The translations under genes and the position numbers were made by a program. From Spisula solida (lineage: Eukaryota > Mollusca > Bivalvia > Venerida > Mactridae), in contig OX365948.1 of the NCBI GenBank assembly GCA_947247005.1, forward strand, positions 3,596,001 through 3,660,000: a DNA stretch of 64,000 bases. Direction: 5' to 3'. Position 1 is the stretch's first letter, and the number at the start of each line of letters is the position of its first letter. The notes beneath the pieces were generated by a model. The model was not told where the DNA came from. It made no database searches and saw only the letters and a program-made list of their open reading frames with translations. Shown piece after piece: positions 45,561 through 58,305 of this stretch.

Positions 45561-48059
45561 TTAGTTCTATTGGATTTTCACAAGATTCGTATCACCTCTT
45601 CGTCGCCCGAGAACCATAGTGTTATATCGTCATTTTTGCCAAAAATGAGTTTTATATACCGTTGGAAAGCTCTCGATGAGAGCTACGTCACTGTGACGTT
45701 GTCCTCTTTCGGGACCATCTCTATAATATATGTAGATATTTAGTTATCAACAGATCCATTTTGTTCTATCTGCAATTTTCATGTTTTTTGAGAACCAAAT
45801 TGTTTTATCTGTGTTTTGACCAATGGATTGCTCCCATCAAGTCACGTGATGTAAACTAACATGGCTGAAGAGTTAACATCATGCAATTTAACCAAACAAT
45901 TTTAAGTTAAGTCTAAAAATCACAAACAGCTGTAGTATTTATGTACGTAATGTTTTTTTATTTGAAACTCGTATATTCTTGTGCAGTTGTTCTGCTCTAT
46001 GAATGCCTCATTTACTTTAAATCTGTGAAACGTAAGTGTTGTAAATTTGGGTGAAAAAGTATTCGGACAAAAGTAATTCACTTCAATTGTACGCTTCAAT
46101 GACGTCTCCAAAAGCACTGAGCACGATCAAAGAAGATAGAGTGGCTGCAACATCTATTGGTTTGAGTTTTCTCATAGACATGTTTCATTGGCAGGGACTT
46201 GAAATACAACACTGGCCATATTCATAGTACAAGCCGATGTAGCAGGGATACACAATAGCAAGTGCCAGGTAGATCATGGTCCCTAGAATTTGTGCTGGGT
46301 CCCTATAATGTTGAGGAACGTGTCTGTATACATTTTAAACATTTTTTGCTCGACTTTTCGAAGAAAACAAGTCGAGTTATTGTCGTGAGGGAATTGTGTG
46401 CGTCTACGTCTGTGTTGGTTAGGTTTATTGTTAGAGTCATTTTCTCAAAAGCAATCATAGTTATTCACCATGCCAAGGGAGTCCATACTGACAAAGCTGA
46501 TAACTCTGTGACCTACATTTATGGAGTTATTTACCCTTGTTTGGACATATAAATAGTGGCAAATTTTACACATAAACTGATTTTATTTCAAACACTATCA
46601 AAGCTTTCAACTTGAAAGTCAGTTACTGTACGCTTGTGGAATATGATGATCTACATCTACTGACAGGAGAAAACAACTCTATACATCATTTTAGTAGAGT
46701 TTTTCTCCTTTTTTGAATTTGAATCTTCACACAAAAATGTCAATTACTCGAAGACTATCAAAGGTATCCACTGGAAACTCAACATAGTTATTTACTATCA
46801 CAAGGGGCGTTCATACAGACAAAGCTTGTAACTATGTTACCTATATTTATGAGTTATCTGTCCTTTACAGTTTACGCTTTAGAGGTCTCAAGTTTGTCAC
46901 TTGAGCATGTTTCTCTGTGTAAAATCTACATAGAACATCATGGTTCTAAGTGACAAGGCGATTACGTTTTGTATAATGTTCTTTCTGCAGAAGAACGATT
47001 TCGAGTGCGGTATGTTTGAATCAACGATTCTTCAAGATATTTGGAAGTGTTCCTGAGATCTACATAAATAAAACACATACCAATTTCTGTTAGAATTCGG
47101 CCACAAACAAAAAAGTTATAAAGCCCTGAATTTTAAAACCTGATTTTCTCGAAAACAAGAAAAAGACACATAGAACACTATGGTTCTCGGGCGACGTCTT
47201 ATAGGCTTCAAAACAGTGTTGTCTCAAAATGGACGCTCAGACTAAAAATGTTTTATCTAATGTTGACATGTTCAAGATAAATCAGCAAAAATAACAGGAA
47301 TTGACGCCATATGAAAATGATAACGTCACTTCCTGTTTTGAAGCACCACCTATTAACAAGCGCCTATTTGAGAAGAAGAAATCATTTAATAAACTCTCAC
47401 AAAACAGCAGTCCAATCATTCAAAATTTAGGCAAAGGGGTTCGACACATATTAAACCTAAAATGATTAAAAAAGAGTTTGCCTCCACATACATGTACTAC
47501 CTTATAGAACAGGGCAGTGTAAATACAATTTTCCCACCATTTAATGCCCCCTAACCAAACGGCCACAGAGACAGATAATGTAAAACATGACAGCAAGTGT
47601 GACGTCATTTTATATTATATTATAGCGATAGATGGCGGGAAATTTGTATTTAAACTGTAATGTTCTATAAGGTTGTCTATTGGGTAAGTGTGAGGTCTGG
47701 TGCAATGTAAAACATTTAAGGCCCCAGTGACAATTGTCGCTGTCCGTACCAAGGCGGAAGCCCTTTTGTCAACCTTCCTCTATTTATGTATTGTCCACTT
47801 TATAGTACAAATACAAAATTACAAAAATATTTCGCCATTGTGCCTTTCTGTTAAACTTTGTTCATTTTGTATATGCAGTTCTTGCAATTTCGTTGTCCAG
47901 CACAAAGCTGCTTCGTATCTTTCAAAATTGCATGTACAATATATATACATGTATGTTGTAGATTGTCCTTGTGGTGTGTAATGTCCAGTTGTTATTTTCC
48001 TCTTCACCTGGCTCTCGTTCCGTTTTAGTTTGACTGACTGAGGCGGCAGACTTTCTGGA
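45561..48059. other. Non-coding, repeat-derived
   Basis: Contains the hairpin GCTCGACTT...AAGTCGAGT (46348-46377). It also contains an inverted pair built on GTCGCCCGAGAACCATAGTG (45602 and, reversed, about 47200). No gene supported; open frames are short and lack motifs. Confidence 0.4.
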
Positions 48060-48190
48060 CGGGATGCCGTATTTTCGGTTGGGTATTGTGCTTTGTGTTT
48101 TTTTTAAATTTAATGTTTTCTGTGCTCGGCTGGTTAAGTTGAGTGCTGCATTTCCTGTCTGGCTTAATATAATCTTTTTGTGGGGAGTTT
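48060..48190 (-). repeat. Dispersed repeat, copy 3 (unknown family)
   Basis: Reverse-strand member of the family at 11.6 and 13.4 kb. It matches best in the first 70 bp read from 48190 downwards. Confidence 0.6.
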
Positions 48191-49507
48191 TCAGATTTCT
48201 GTAGAAATCGGTACAGGTTATCAATGCATCCGCACTTAGAATATTTATAAACGGTCATAGAAGATGGAACGCGGCATAAGAAACCTAGGATGAATTCCAT
48301 ACATCAAAACACCACAAGGATGACAGTCAAACCAGCAATGTCGTACTTAAATAATGAATGATATCTTGAAAGCAGACGGCTATGACAAAATGCGTCCACT
48401 AATTCCATGTTTATGTTGCAGAGGTTACACGCCGCAGGTTTATATGCCGCTATAATGTAAGTGATATGAGTGACCTGCTGGGTTTTGGCGCTAACTGTGG
48501 ACACCATAGGTTGAGACCGCAACAACTTTCACTTATTAACGTATAGTCGAACCAACGCTAGATCGTTTTACTATTAGTACGAGAGCCCACGGACTTTTAT
48601 TGCAACGAAGGAGGCTAAAGGCTAAAAGAAGTTGGTACATAATTTGAAAGGTTATTTCATATAGTATATGAAAACCCATTTCGTAAGTGTCAAAGCCTTG
48701 ACTACCTACATTTTTTTCTCAATTTTGTATCATAGTTTGTATGAACAAAATCATAATTTCCTAAGGGGGGTAGGGGTAGCTTTATGCCTAAAACAGAACG
48801 AAAACAATGTTAAATGTGGCAAATTGTTGCCTAATTTGAAAGAACACATAATGGGCAACACTTTAAACATAAAAAACATAACATCGACAAAGGTCAACAA
48901 TATGATAAAACCCATAGAATTTATACACATGCTCCAGTATATATAAATCATACGTTTACAATCATCATGGTATATATATAAAGCATACATTGCACACACA
49001 GATAGTATAAGTTATACTGTTATCTCAATATTTATAAGGAAGATTTTAGGTTATCAATTCAAAATTTTTATAAGCACATGTTTGCAGGTCATTAATATAA
49101 GGGTCTTGGTATAAATCAAGCAATTGTTATACAAGGAAATAAATAAGCTATACATAGATTATCCATTGTTTTTATACAATCGAACAATGGAAAATGGTAA
49201 ATACAAAACACTAGGTCATCGAGCTAGTTTTCCGAGTATTTAGCTCTGTTTGAAGTGCGTATGAATCTTATTTATAATTACATTGTAATTAGTTAATTGG
49301 TGGTGATGTTCAAATATTATTTTTATGAAAATCAATGAAAACATTTTAAAAGAAATTCATTGAACATGTAACTATCACGAAAACACATGAACACAAACCT
49401 GACTCACCTATTAGTCATTTGTCTTAAATAGCATTTTTTTACCTCACACTCCTATTGTGTAATGTATTTTTCGGAATGTACACCGTTATTTCGTTGAATA
49501 GGATAGC
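48191..49507. other. Non-coding, nothing recognised
   Basis: AT-rich with no supported gene; short frames only. Confidence 0.4.
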
Positions 49508-49563
49508 ACTCTCGTAGCTGTTGTATATGGGAGTTATAATCCTTATATAACAGCTACGAGAGT
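49508..49563. repeat. Hairpin with about 20-bp arms
   Basis: ACTCTCGTAGCTGTTGTATA (49508) pairs with TATATAACAGCTACGAGAGT (to 49563), one mismatch. Confidence 0.8.
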
Positions 49564-49709
49564 TATATCTGACTTAGACTATGTATAAAACATATTTGTT
49601 TATCAGGTACACTTCGCATAAAACCAAACAGTTTATTGGATGTGATAAACCATTTAAGTGTTAAGATATTTACAGTAATACCTCAATAATGAAACTCCTT
49701 CTTTGAACT

Positions 49710-51720
49710 CTAAAAATGTATCTCAATAATTGTAAGGTAACATCCATCACAGAGCAAAGAGATGAAAATGGAACGGAAAGGGTCTCAATTTTGAGCCGAT
49801 CGTATTTAAAAGGTGGCCTTCAAAATAAAGTAAACGTAGATATTACAGATATCAACGAAAATGAGGACCTCGATATAGAAACATATATTCTTAGAAACGA
49901 AATAAGACCATATGAAATAACGTTTGCAATTGAATAAATCCTGTTCAGGTACACTTATACCAGCACAATAAGTGTATGGACTTCACTATTTATTACTTTA
50001 GTACAGCTCGTCAACAAAATATTTTTATCTGGAGTGTTTCCTGAAGCACGGTCTGATTCTGATTCCTATTCATAAGAAAGGTTGGACAGATAATAATTAC
50101 AGAGGAATTGCTCTTCTTGACGTTTTTTAATACATTTATATCAGTTTCTTGAATAAAATAATTACTATGTTTACTGAATTATTTGACAAAGTTTATGAGT
50201 CATAAACTCAGCCAGAGCTATGTACAGTACAATTGACAATGCGTTTGTTTTACAGTCAATAGCCCGGAAATATTTGAATATGAAAGGGAGGAAATTATAT
50301 GTTAAGCTTTTGATTCAGTAAATAGAAACATACTATTCCAAAACCTGAGTCATAATAATATAAACGGAAGGCTAACAAATGCAATGGAAGCTATTTATAA
50401 AACAGTAAAATTATCTGTCTGGGGGACATTAAACCCGGTCAAACTGAATATTTCTGTAGCTTCACAGGTTTTTAAAAAGACAAGGTTGTAATCTAAGCCT
50501 AGTTCTATTTTCACTGTTTATTAATTATGGCATTCAATTAAATCCCACTTTTATTAAAATATGTTTATAAATGTTCGCTGATGATGTAGCCTTATATTAA
50601 TGTCGGACACAATAGTGGGTTTACAAAGACAGTTAAATTCAGTTAGTACTGTCTGTGAAGACAATAAACTCATAGTTAACAAAGACAAAACTAAAGTTCT
50701 TGTATTTAAAACTAAGAACAATGGTTTTATAACGGAACTCAATCTGGTTTTTCGTACTTTGGAATTTACTTCAGTATTCATCATTCAAAATGGCAGAACA
50801 AATACGTTAAAAGCCAAGAACGTTCTTAATATACTGCTTAAAGACTTATTGAACTTTCGAATTTGACTTCTTAAATTGTCTTTAAGATATTTGAAACAAA
50901 ATCACTTCAATATTACTATATGGGTGCGAATTGTGGGGAATACAAAACATGACCACAATTGAAAACATACATACTTATGCTTGTAAACGATTTCTTAATG
51001 CTTCAAACTGTGCTTGTAATGATGCAACTATGGGCGAGTTAGGTTGTTACCCTTTGCGAATAACTGCTTCTATACGTTGTATAAAATACTGGATTAGAAT
51101 ACTTGAATGTAATTAAGATAGTTATACAAAAGTTTGTTATGAAATTGTATGATAATTTGGTAATACACACTGGGTAACACATATTCGTGAACATTTAGAT
51201 AAAAATAATTTTGGGTTTGTTTGGGGGAACAGTGTGTACCTGACAAAACATTATTTATTAAGACATATACTCAACGTTTAAGAGATCAGTACCTCCAAAC
51301 GGGGAATGATCACTGTAACAACAACGGTAAACTTTTGACTCTTTATATTAATTTTAAAACTGATTTCTGAAAATTGTAGAGCCATAATAAAATATATCGT
51401 CGCTGTTTAGTCATACTTAGATCTTCTTCTCATAACCTGATGATAGAAGTAGGTAGGCGTCAGGGAGTACCGCGAAATCAATGATTTTGTAACTACTTTC
51501 AAAATACTGTAGAAGACGAATGTTATTTTCTAGTCATCTGTCAATTTTACTCTGAAATTAAATACATACCTGATAAACTCTCTAAGCATCCTAATCTGTC
51601 CTAGTTTAACATTCTACTAGCTGCTAGAAACACTACCTTTATAGTGAATTGTCTATGTATTTGTTTCATGCTTTTGAAAAAAGAAAACTTTTGTAATATT
51701 CAAAACACTGCATCTAAATA
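49710..51720 (+). pseudogene. LINE (non-LTR) reverse transcriptase, decayed
   Basis: Successive frames give the hallmarks in order. First is a linker (NEIRPYEITFAIE, then LVNKIFLSGVFPE, about 49895-50050), then PIHKKGWTDNNYRGIALLD (about 50072-50125). Next is YSTIDNAFVLQSIARKYL and FDSVNRNILFQNL (about 50220-50350). Then comes the catalytic FADDVALY at about 50576, SDTIVGLQRQL, and NKDKTKVLVFK. A C-terminal part has CELWGIQN-like, ACKRFLNAS and IKYWIRIL (to 51116). The tail reads SSHNLMIEVGR and VEDECYFLVICQFY (to about 51560). Many frameshifts and stops; no endonuclease domain; 5'-truncated. Domain order is established for LINEs. The clade is not determined. Confidence 0.8.
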
Positions 51721-51784
51721 CTAGTATAGTATTTTATTATACCTCACGTTACCTCTCAATGTATTTTCCCCATAGACCGTCCGT

Positions 51785-52745
51785 GTGATATTTTGTTCGA
51801 TCACTACGAGTAAAAACTAGGCTGGGCTATTTATAGAAATGTGTACTATTTGAGTCCGGAAAACACCCTGCTAGAGAGTCTCCGTATACTATTTATATGT
51901 TTGGGTGTATTTAACATGCTATTTTTAGTGAATCTTGTGGATTTCAACCGTTGAAACTGACAATATTTACTAGAAATAGCAAAAAAACATTAGAATCTTA
52001 TACGGACTGAGATTGTACATGCAAAATGATCATAACGGCAATCTAAATTCTGCTTACATTTGTTGATATTTTATTTCGCAAAATGGTTGTAATTTTGTTC
52101 GGTATAATAAAATAAATAACACATGGCTGCTCGGATGACAGTAAATAATACCAACCCTTGAATAGTCATATCACCCTCGGCTTCGCCTCGGGTGATACAA
52201 CTATTCTCGGGTTGGTATTATTTACTATCACCCTCGCAGCAATGTGTTATTTATATACGACCACTATGTGAATTTTGTTCGATCACTTCTAGTAAAAACG
52301 AGGCTGAGCTATTTATAGAAATTTGTACTATTTGAGTCCGGAAAACACCCAGCTAGAGAGTATCCGTATGCTATTTATATATTTGCGTATATTTCACATA
52401 CTATTTTTAGTAAATCTTGTTAATTTCTATGGTTGAAATTGACAAGATTTACTAAAAATAGCTTGAAATCATTAGAAACTGATACGGACTGAGATTGTAC
52501 ATGTAAAATTATCATAACGGCAGTCTAAGTTTTGCTTACATTTGTTGATATTTTATTTTGTAAAATGCTTGTAATTTTTTTTCGGTATAATAAAATAAAT
52601 AACACATGGCTGCTCGGGTGACAGTAAATAATACCAACCCTTGAATAGTCATATCAACCTCGGTTTCGCCTCGGGTGATATAACTATTCTCGGGTTGGTA
52701 TTATTTACTATCACCTTCGCAGCCATGTGTTATTTATATAACATT
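51785..52745. repeat. Tandem duplication of a 484-bp unit ending in a foldback
   Basis: The unit from TTTTGTTCGATCACT (51791) to the foldback recurs from about 52268 with about 90% identity. Each unit ends in an inverted repeat of about 65-bp arms: AATAACACATGGCTGCTCGG at 52116 and 52600, closing at about 52252 and 52736. The loop is CTCGGCTTCGCCTCGG-like in copy one. Each unit also has a smaller hairpin on CTATTTTTAGTAAATCTTGT. Confidence 0.9.
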
Positions 52746-53860
52746 TGTTATTTGACAATTGTGCAAGCCCTATTGAGATGGTTTTAAGATGAGGTCGTTA
52801 ATTGTGAATTCTTGGTTGTGGTAGTGTTGAAACGTAAGACGCCTTTGGGACCACTAAAACATTTAGTTGGTTTTAATTTCCAGGTTAAATAATAAGCTAA
52901 TCTATGAAAATGGAACTAAATTGTTGTCTTAGAAGAGAGGGTGATATTTAAGTTATTATTTAAGACACAATAGTACAGTACAACCTCTGTAGAGTAATAC
53001 CCTTTGGGGCTGCAAATATGTGTCAATGTTAAGAGGTTGTTGTCATACAAACGTTAAAAAGTAAATAATAACTTAAAGATATTTTGAATGTGTTGTTATA
53101 CAGAGGTTGTTGCACTACAGAGGTCCGCTCGAGGGAGGTTGTACTGTAGGCAGAGACGCTACTATAGCCTTCACCCTCTAATGATAATGCTGTCAGCTCT
53201 CAGCACATATGTTAGCAAGACCTTAATTGGTTAATGATCTATCAAAATCGTTGCCTCAGATTATGACTGTATTAGTGAACAAATGTAAATAAGGTTTGAC
53301 ATACATGTACTTTAATATGACCAATCATTACTTGTTTAAAATAACAGGTGTAATATTGTCTTAACTTGGTATCGAAAATATTTCGACATCCACATTGTTG
53401 TGCTAAATGCACCTTCCTATTGTTATATATACAACAGCAAAGTATCCAACACTTTTTGTCCACCCTTATTGGCTAGCTATTGAGATCTATGATATATTTG
53501 TATTTTCAACTTCAAATATTGATTTATTGATTAACGTCTCATCTTTGTACAACTGACATACACTACAGATGTATAAATATGCAATTACAGTAAAACATTA
53601 CAAAAAGCCATTCTAACAGGAATTATAAAAGACTATGTAAAGCAAAGCATATATAATATTGTTTCCCTACATATTTATATAGTAACTATACTATATAAAA
53701 CATAAAATATCCATTCTCTTAATAGAGAATTTATACACAATTAACGATAACTTATTAACAACCAAGGAGCAGTTGTTAATCTTCATGATAAAACTGTATT
53801 AAAATTGAAGATTATAAAAAAACTGAAACAGAAAATGAGTACTAATGCTCAATTACAATT
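52746..53860. other. Non-coding, nothing recognised
   Basis: Short matches of AGAGGTTGTTGNCNTACA around 53030-53130; no gene. Confidence 0.4.
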
Positions 53861-53980
53861 GGCCTAAGAAAACGATTAACACCTCGGTAAGGCCGTAGAT
53901 GAACTGATTATCAGCTTCTTATTGTATGCAGATAAAACGTATCTAATTGTAAATAATAAGGGCATTTTACAGTGGTAAAT
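53860..53980 (+). pseudogene. Reverse-transcriptase fragment with mutated YADD box
   Basis: Frame 53883-53978 reads LGKAVDELIISFLLYADKTY then LIVNNKGILQW-stop. This matches the palm motif LLYADDIVLI of LINE reverse transcriptases, with the second catalytic Asp changed to Lys. Flanks do not extend the match. Confidence 0.7.
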
Positions 53981-55965
53981 TGTTAGATGCAATTTAAAAT
54001 ATCATAACAGGTTTTGGCACAAATTCTAGCAACTGCCTGATTTGTAAAAATAAACGTAAGTTTATCAATATCAGAAAAAGAATTAAATTCGAAATTAATC
54101 GACACTTCTTTCTGCAATAGACGTCAATTAAACAATACACGGATCTCCGATTCCACTTTGTAACAGAAGGGAAATTTACGATCAAATACACTTGAGTTTT
54201 CATTTCTTCCGGTTTCAATTCTTATTGGTGCAACAGCACAGCTCGACTTCAAAACATGAATTAATAGTACAATAATCACTGAGTTTATTTCGGCCTCTTC
54301 CAGATTTCCCATCAGCCCTTGACAACGATACTTTCCAATCATCTATATAAACATACATTAAGTATTCAACAATGGTATAACGAGTTTTACAGCAAGCATC
54401 CAATTTTTTACAACCATTACATGCTTTGCTGTTAGCCCAGAGTGCTACACTCTTATTTAATCTAGTTTCTGGAGTATTGCACATTCTGGCACGTCCATTG
54501 GCGTACTGAAGGTATCCCGGCCATTTCCCTGGCCAATGCTGCGTTTGGTGTATATCGTTCAACTCCAGAGAAATATCTCATGGAACGATTGTGTACATTA
54601 TGTATACAGACGAAATGCATAATACTTATCGAAACTGTTCAATTGAGATTATTTTGAAACATATTTACCATAAAAGGGCACATGACATACTATGACAAAG
54701 GACGCATGCGCACTAAACCGATCACTTATTCATTAGTGACTTAAATCCTTTACTTGTTAAAGCACAATTACTATAACTATTTGCAATAAATGTTAGATGA
54801 TGCGTGGTGTATGTGCAGATTCTGTTAGTGATACAGTCTGGATGGTATGCATTATTGGTATCTAATACAGTTACTATATACAAGTAAGTGTACACAATTA
54901 AATCTTATAATATTCACCTATACACTTAAAAAATCTTATAAGTGAGCACGTGTTTTTCCTGTAAAACTGTTTTATTTATGAATATTTTGCATGAACTTTC
55001 GTGTATATGCTATTGAATAAAATGCTATTGACCCATGAAACATCAAAATACGCAAAAAGCCCGAGAAATTTACGCGAAGGTGCAAATTGTTTTTATTTAT
55101 GGTCAATTAGAATTTTAGATATATCGTTACATAAAAAATCATAGTGCTGCAAACGCTGAAGGCCTGAGGCTAAACGTTATTCGCTTGGGGAGCAATTTAC
55201 TGACTAAACTGAAGTAAATGTAAACGGGTCAAAAATGTTTTGTATAAATTAAAGTCCTCTTTTACTGCCAGTACGTGACCTTAGAAAGTTGTAGGGTTAA
55301 TCTATTGATCATGTTTAACTAGCCTCTGTACTGTTTAAGTACTACTAGTAATAAACAAGAGGTCTCCGAATCCCATTATCCCCCCTCTCAACTACCCACA
55401 TACATGCACAGTCACATAGATGGATAGATTTTATTCAGTATTGAATGTACATTCATGGATATATAAATCAACATGTATAATAAAACAAAGTATACATACA
55501 TGCATTTATAAATAACCACGACAGGCACACCAACACTAAGAATTACACAAAAAAGGGATAACTCTTATTTCCATTGTGGTCCTTTAGTGTTGGCGGCATG
55601 ACATAGAGAGGCATACTTATGTAAGTTATTATGTATCATTGACTATTGCACAAATAAATTAACTATATTGTATCACAGATAATCGGAATCAACAGTCAAG
55701 TTATGTTAAAAGGCAAGTTAAAGTTTAAGAAGTACAAATAATGCAAGTCTTTATCAAGCATAAATTTATAACTAAATGAATAAATAAAAATAAAAGATTA
55801 TCAAGATAATAAATAATAAATAAAAATAATTAATTAATTAAATGATAAAATAGATATAAATATTGAATCTCTTAGATCTTAATTAAATAGATAAATAAAT
55901 AAATAATCATTTTAACACACTAAAAATTTATACTAAATTGTCTAACAAATGTTTTTTAACTTTGG
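53981..55965. other. Non-coding; low-complexity AT stretch
   Basis: 54215-54562 on the minus strand is open for 115 codons with many Cys, but no known motif. 55770-55910 is (TAAA)n/(ATTAATTA)-type low complexity. 55420-55960 probably contains the 3' untranslated part of the adjacent minus-strand LINE. Confidence 0.4.
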
Positions 55966-57080
55966 CTTAAAAAACAGGCAATTTCTCAGTCAGTGCTATA
56001 CAAGCAGGCAATTTATTCCATAGACAAATACCTGAATAGAAAAAGGATTTTGTGCCAAACCCTTTAACTTTAGGAATTGCAACCCCCCCCCCCCCCCCCC
56101 CCTGTTGACTGACGTAACCTTGTATTGTACGAATGCTCAGAATCCTGTGGCGTGAAATTGTCACCAATGTAGTCCGGGGCTATGTTATACTTTATTTTAA
56201 AAACATGGCACAGAATGATCTGGTCTACACGTTTATTGACAGGTAACCAATTAAGGAATTTAAAATGTTCACTTCCTAAGTGTGACCTTTCATCTAAATC
56301 AAGCACAAACCTTATTAATTTATTTTGGGTTGTTTGAAGTTTGGATTTAAGTGACTTAGTGAGACCATGATACCGCATAGAGCAGGTATAGTCAAAATGA
56401 TACTTTGTATAGCTTTAAACAGTTTACCTTTCACTTCTATATTTGACAATGCATTATACAACAATTTTCGCTGGACTGAGTCAAACATCTTTCTTAAATC
56501 AATAAAGGCAACGTATACTTTAGGTTTTTTCATAGACAGATTTTTTGACAGAGATTGACAGAGTATAGGACATATACATTATCTATTGTGGAATATTCCG
56601 ACCTAAACCCGGCCTGACTCTCGGAGATTTTGTCAAATATGTCAACATAATCTGTTAACCGTTTAGTCAGAAAATGAATATAAATCTTGCTAAATATATC
56701 AAACAGGGCAATACCCGTATAGTTGTTACATTTATTGGACCTTTATTATGTACTGGAACAAGAACAACGTCCGACCATTTCCGTGGAAAATAACCACTTG
56801 TAAATATTAGGTTGAATACTCTGCACATGTATGGCAGTAGTTTGTTTATACAAAGGGTGAAATGTCTTGTGGTGAGGCTGCCAGAGCAATATTTATTCAG
56901 CTTCAAAGAACTAACAGCAGTTAGAATTTCATCATTCGATATTTGATCATTGAACAGTGATTGTTCCATATCACCATCAACATCTGGTAAATCATCGAAA
57001 TTATCAACAAGCTCATCATCTAAAGCAAACACATCTTTATACAGGTCATACCACTTATCAATACCAATTGGGCTAACAAC
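55966..57080 (-). pseudogene. LINE reverse transcriptase with internal deletion
   Basis: On the minus strand, 57032-56667 gives the linker (NDEILTAVSSLKLNK, FNLIFTSGYFPRKWSDVVLV). 56533-56400 gives palm motif A (AFIDLRKMFDSV). The sequence then jumps at about 56400 straight to the thumb phrase HFDYTCSMRYHGLTKSLKSK and TTQNKLIRFVLDLD, skipping the YADD core. The C-terminus (FKFLNWLPV, HVFKIKYNIAPDY, YNTRLRQS, LWNKLP) runs on to 55967 across a 20-C homopolymer at 56083-56102. Dead copy. Confidence 0.8.
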
Positions 57081-57717
57081 CTTAGTTCAACTCTAAAATT
57101 TTTTCAGCTTGAACCAAAAAAATATTTGATCATGTTTACTTGATTCTATTGATTTAATTGTATTCCTATTGTAATCATACTTTTTAATTTTACACATATT
57201 TGTGTATTCACTATACGGCATATTGCCCGCTACCCCCCTGACCGTAAAATTCCTGGTCAGGCAAAACGGGTTTTACCGTGTAATGTCGATATCGAGAATG
57301 TAGTGTTACCTTATTAATGTTTTGGAAAGTAATGCGAAAAGCCTAACGAAATTATCAATGGAAATCGAAATTACGGTCACCTTTTCATGCTTCCGTTTCT
57401 GCACTATAACAACGTGATCACCAATAATCAAAATTATCAGTATACCAAATCATACTAATTTGCCAAGCTCACAAAATGACGACATCGCATTGTAAACGTA
57501 GTGATAGGGGAGGTAATCCAGTCTAAGAATGATGCAATTGGAACGGTCCGTACGGCATTTATACTCCTACATAGTTATCTCCCTTGCTACTTTTAAAGGC
57601 GGGTTAGTGAGACCGAGAAAATTACTGTTACTGCGCATGTAGTGTTATTGTCAATGCAACGTTGGCTTCCATTCTATTTCTCTTACACTTGTCCATGATC
57701 ATGTCATGTTAAATAGT
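57081..57717. other. Non-coding; 5' flank of the LINE and a short repeat
   Basis: TTTTAAAGGCGGGTTAGTGAGA at about 57592 recurs at 58150 on the far side of a LINE tail, so both belong to one repeat family or one interrupted copy. Confidence 0.4.
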
Positions 57718-58148
57718 TCAAAGTTTATTGGCATAATCAGCAAAGAACATTGCTTTTGACCATTTACAAATAACAAATAAATATGGCAAAAACATTTTTA
57801 CAAAAAAATATATACAAAAATATATACATGCAAGCACAAATTCAATGACATAATAACAAGTAACATTAAATATTTAAGAGACATAGCATGTTTTATGAAT
57901 TTAGCTATATTTAGCATTTTTGACATTAGGGAAATAAATTTATTAGTAGTGGGCCATGATATATTACCTAAATATGTTTTTCTAATGTTTGAAAATCTAT
58001 TACAGCATAAAAGAAAGTGATATTCATATTCAACAACATGTTGGGTGCATAATTTACATATCCTTTAGTTTCTGTCAGTTCCATCATATCTTCCAGCTTC
58101 AATTTCCAAAGTATAAGATCCTAATCTTAAACGAGTGATGTTCTGCAT
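57718..58148 (-). pseudogene. 5'-truncated LINE tail
   Basis: Read on the minus strand from about 58140, the frame gives SLVLRLGSYTLEIEAGRYDG, then RICKLCTQHVVEYEYHFLL. This is the zinc-knuckle-like C-terminal phrase also seen at the end of the 50-kb LINE. It then tails off at about 57718. Only the 3' end is present, as expected for aborted target-primed reverse transcription. Confidence 0.75.
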
Positions 58149-58305
58149 TTTTAAAGGCGGGTTAGTGAGATCTGAGTAGAACTACATTAATTGAGCATGT
58201 ATGCGCATGTAATGTAATTGGGAGTTTTAGGAATTCGGATTTGGCCGTCTGCCAATTCGTCCCAGGCCAAAAACACAATTTATATGCGATTTTTCACTCA
58301 ACAAC

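Noticed and set aside
54215..54562. 115-codon Cys-rich minus-strand frame
   Set aside because: No recognisable zinc-binding pattern, no codon bias and no splice context; left unassigned.
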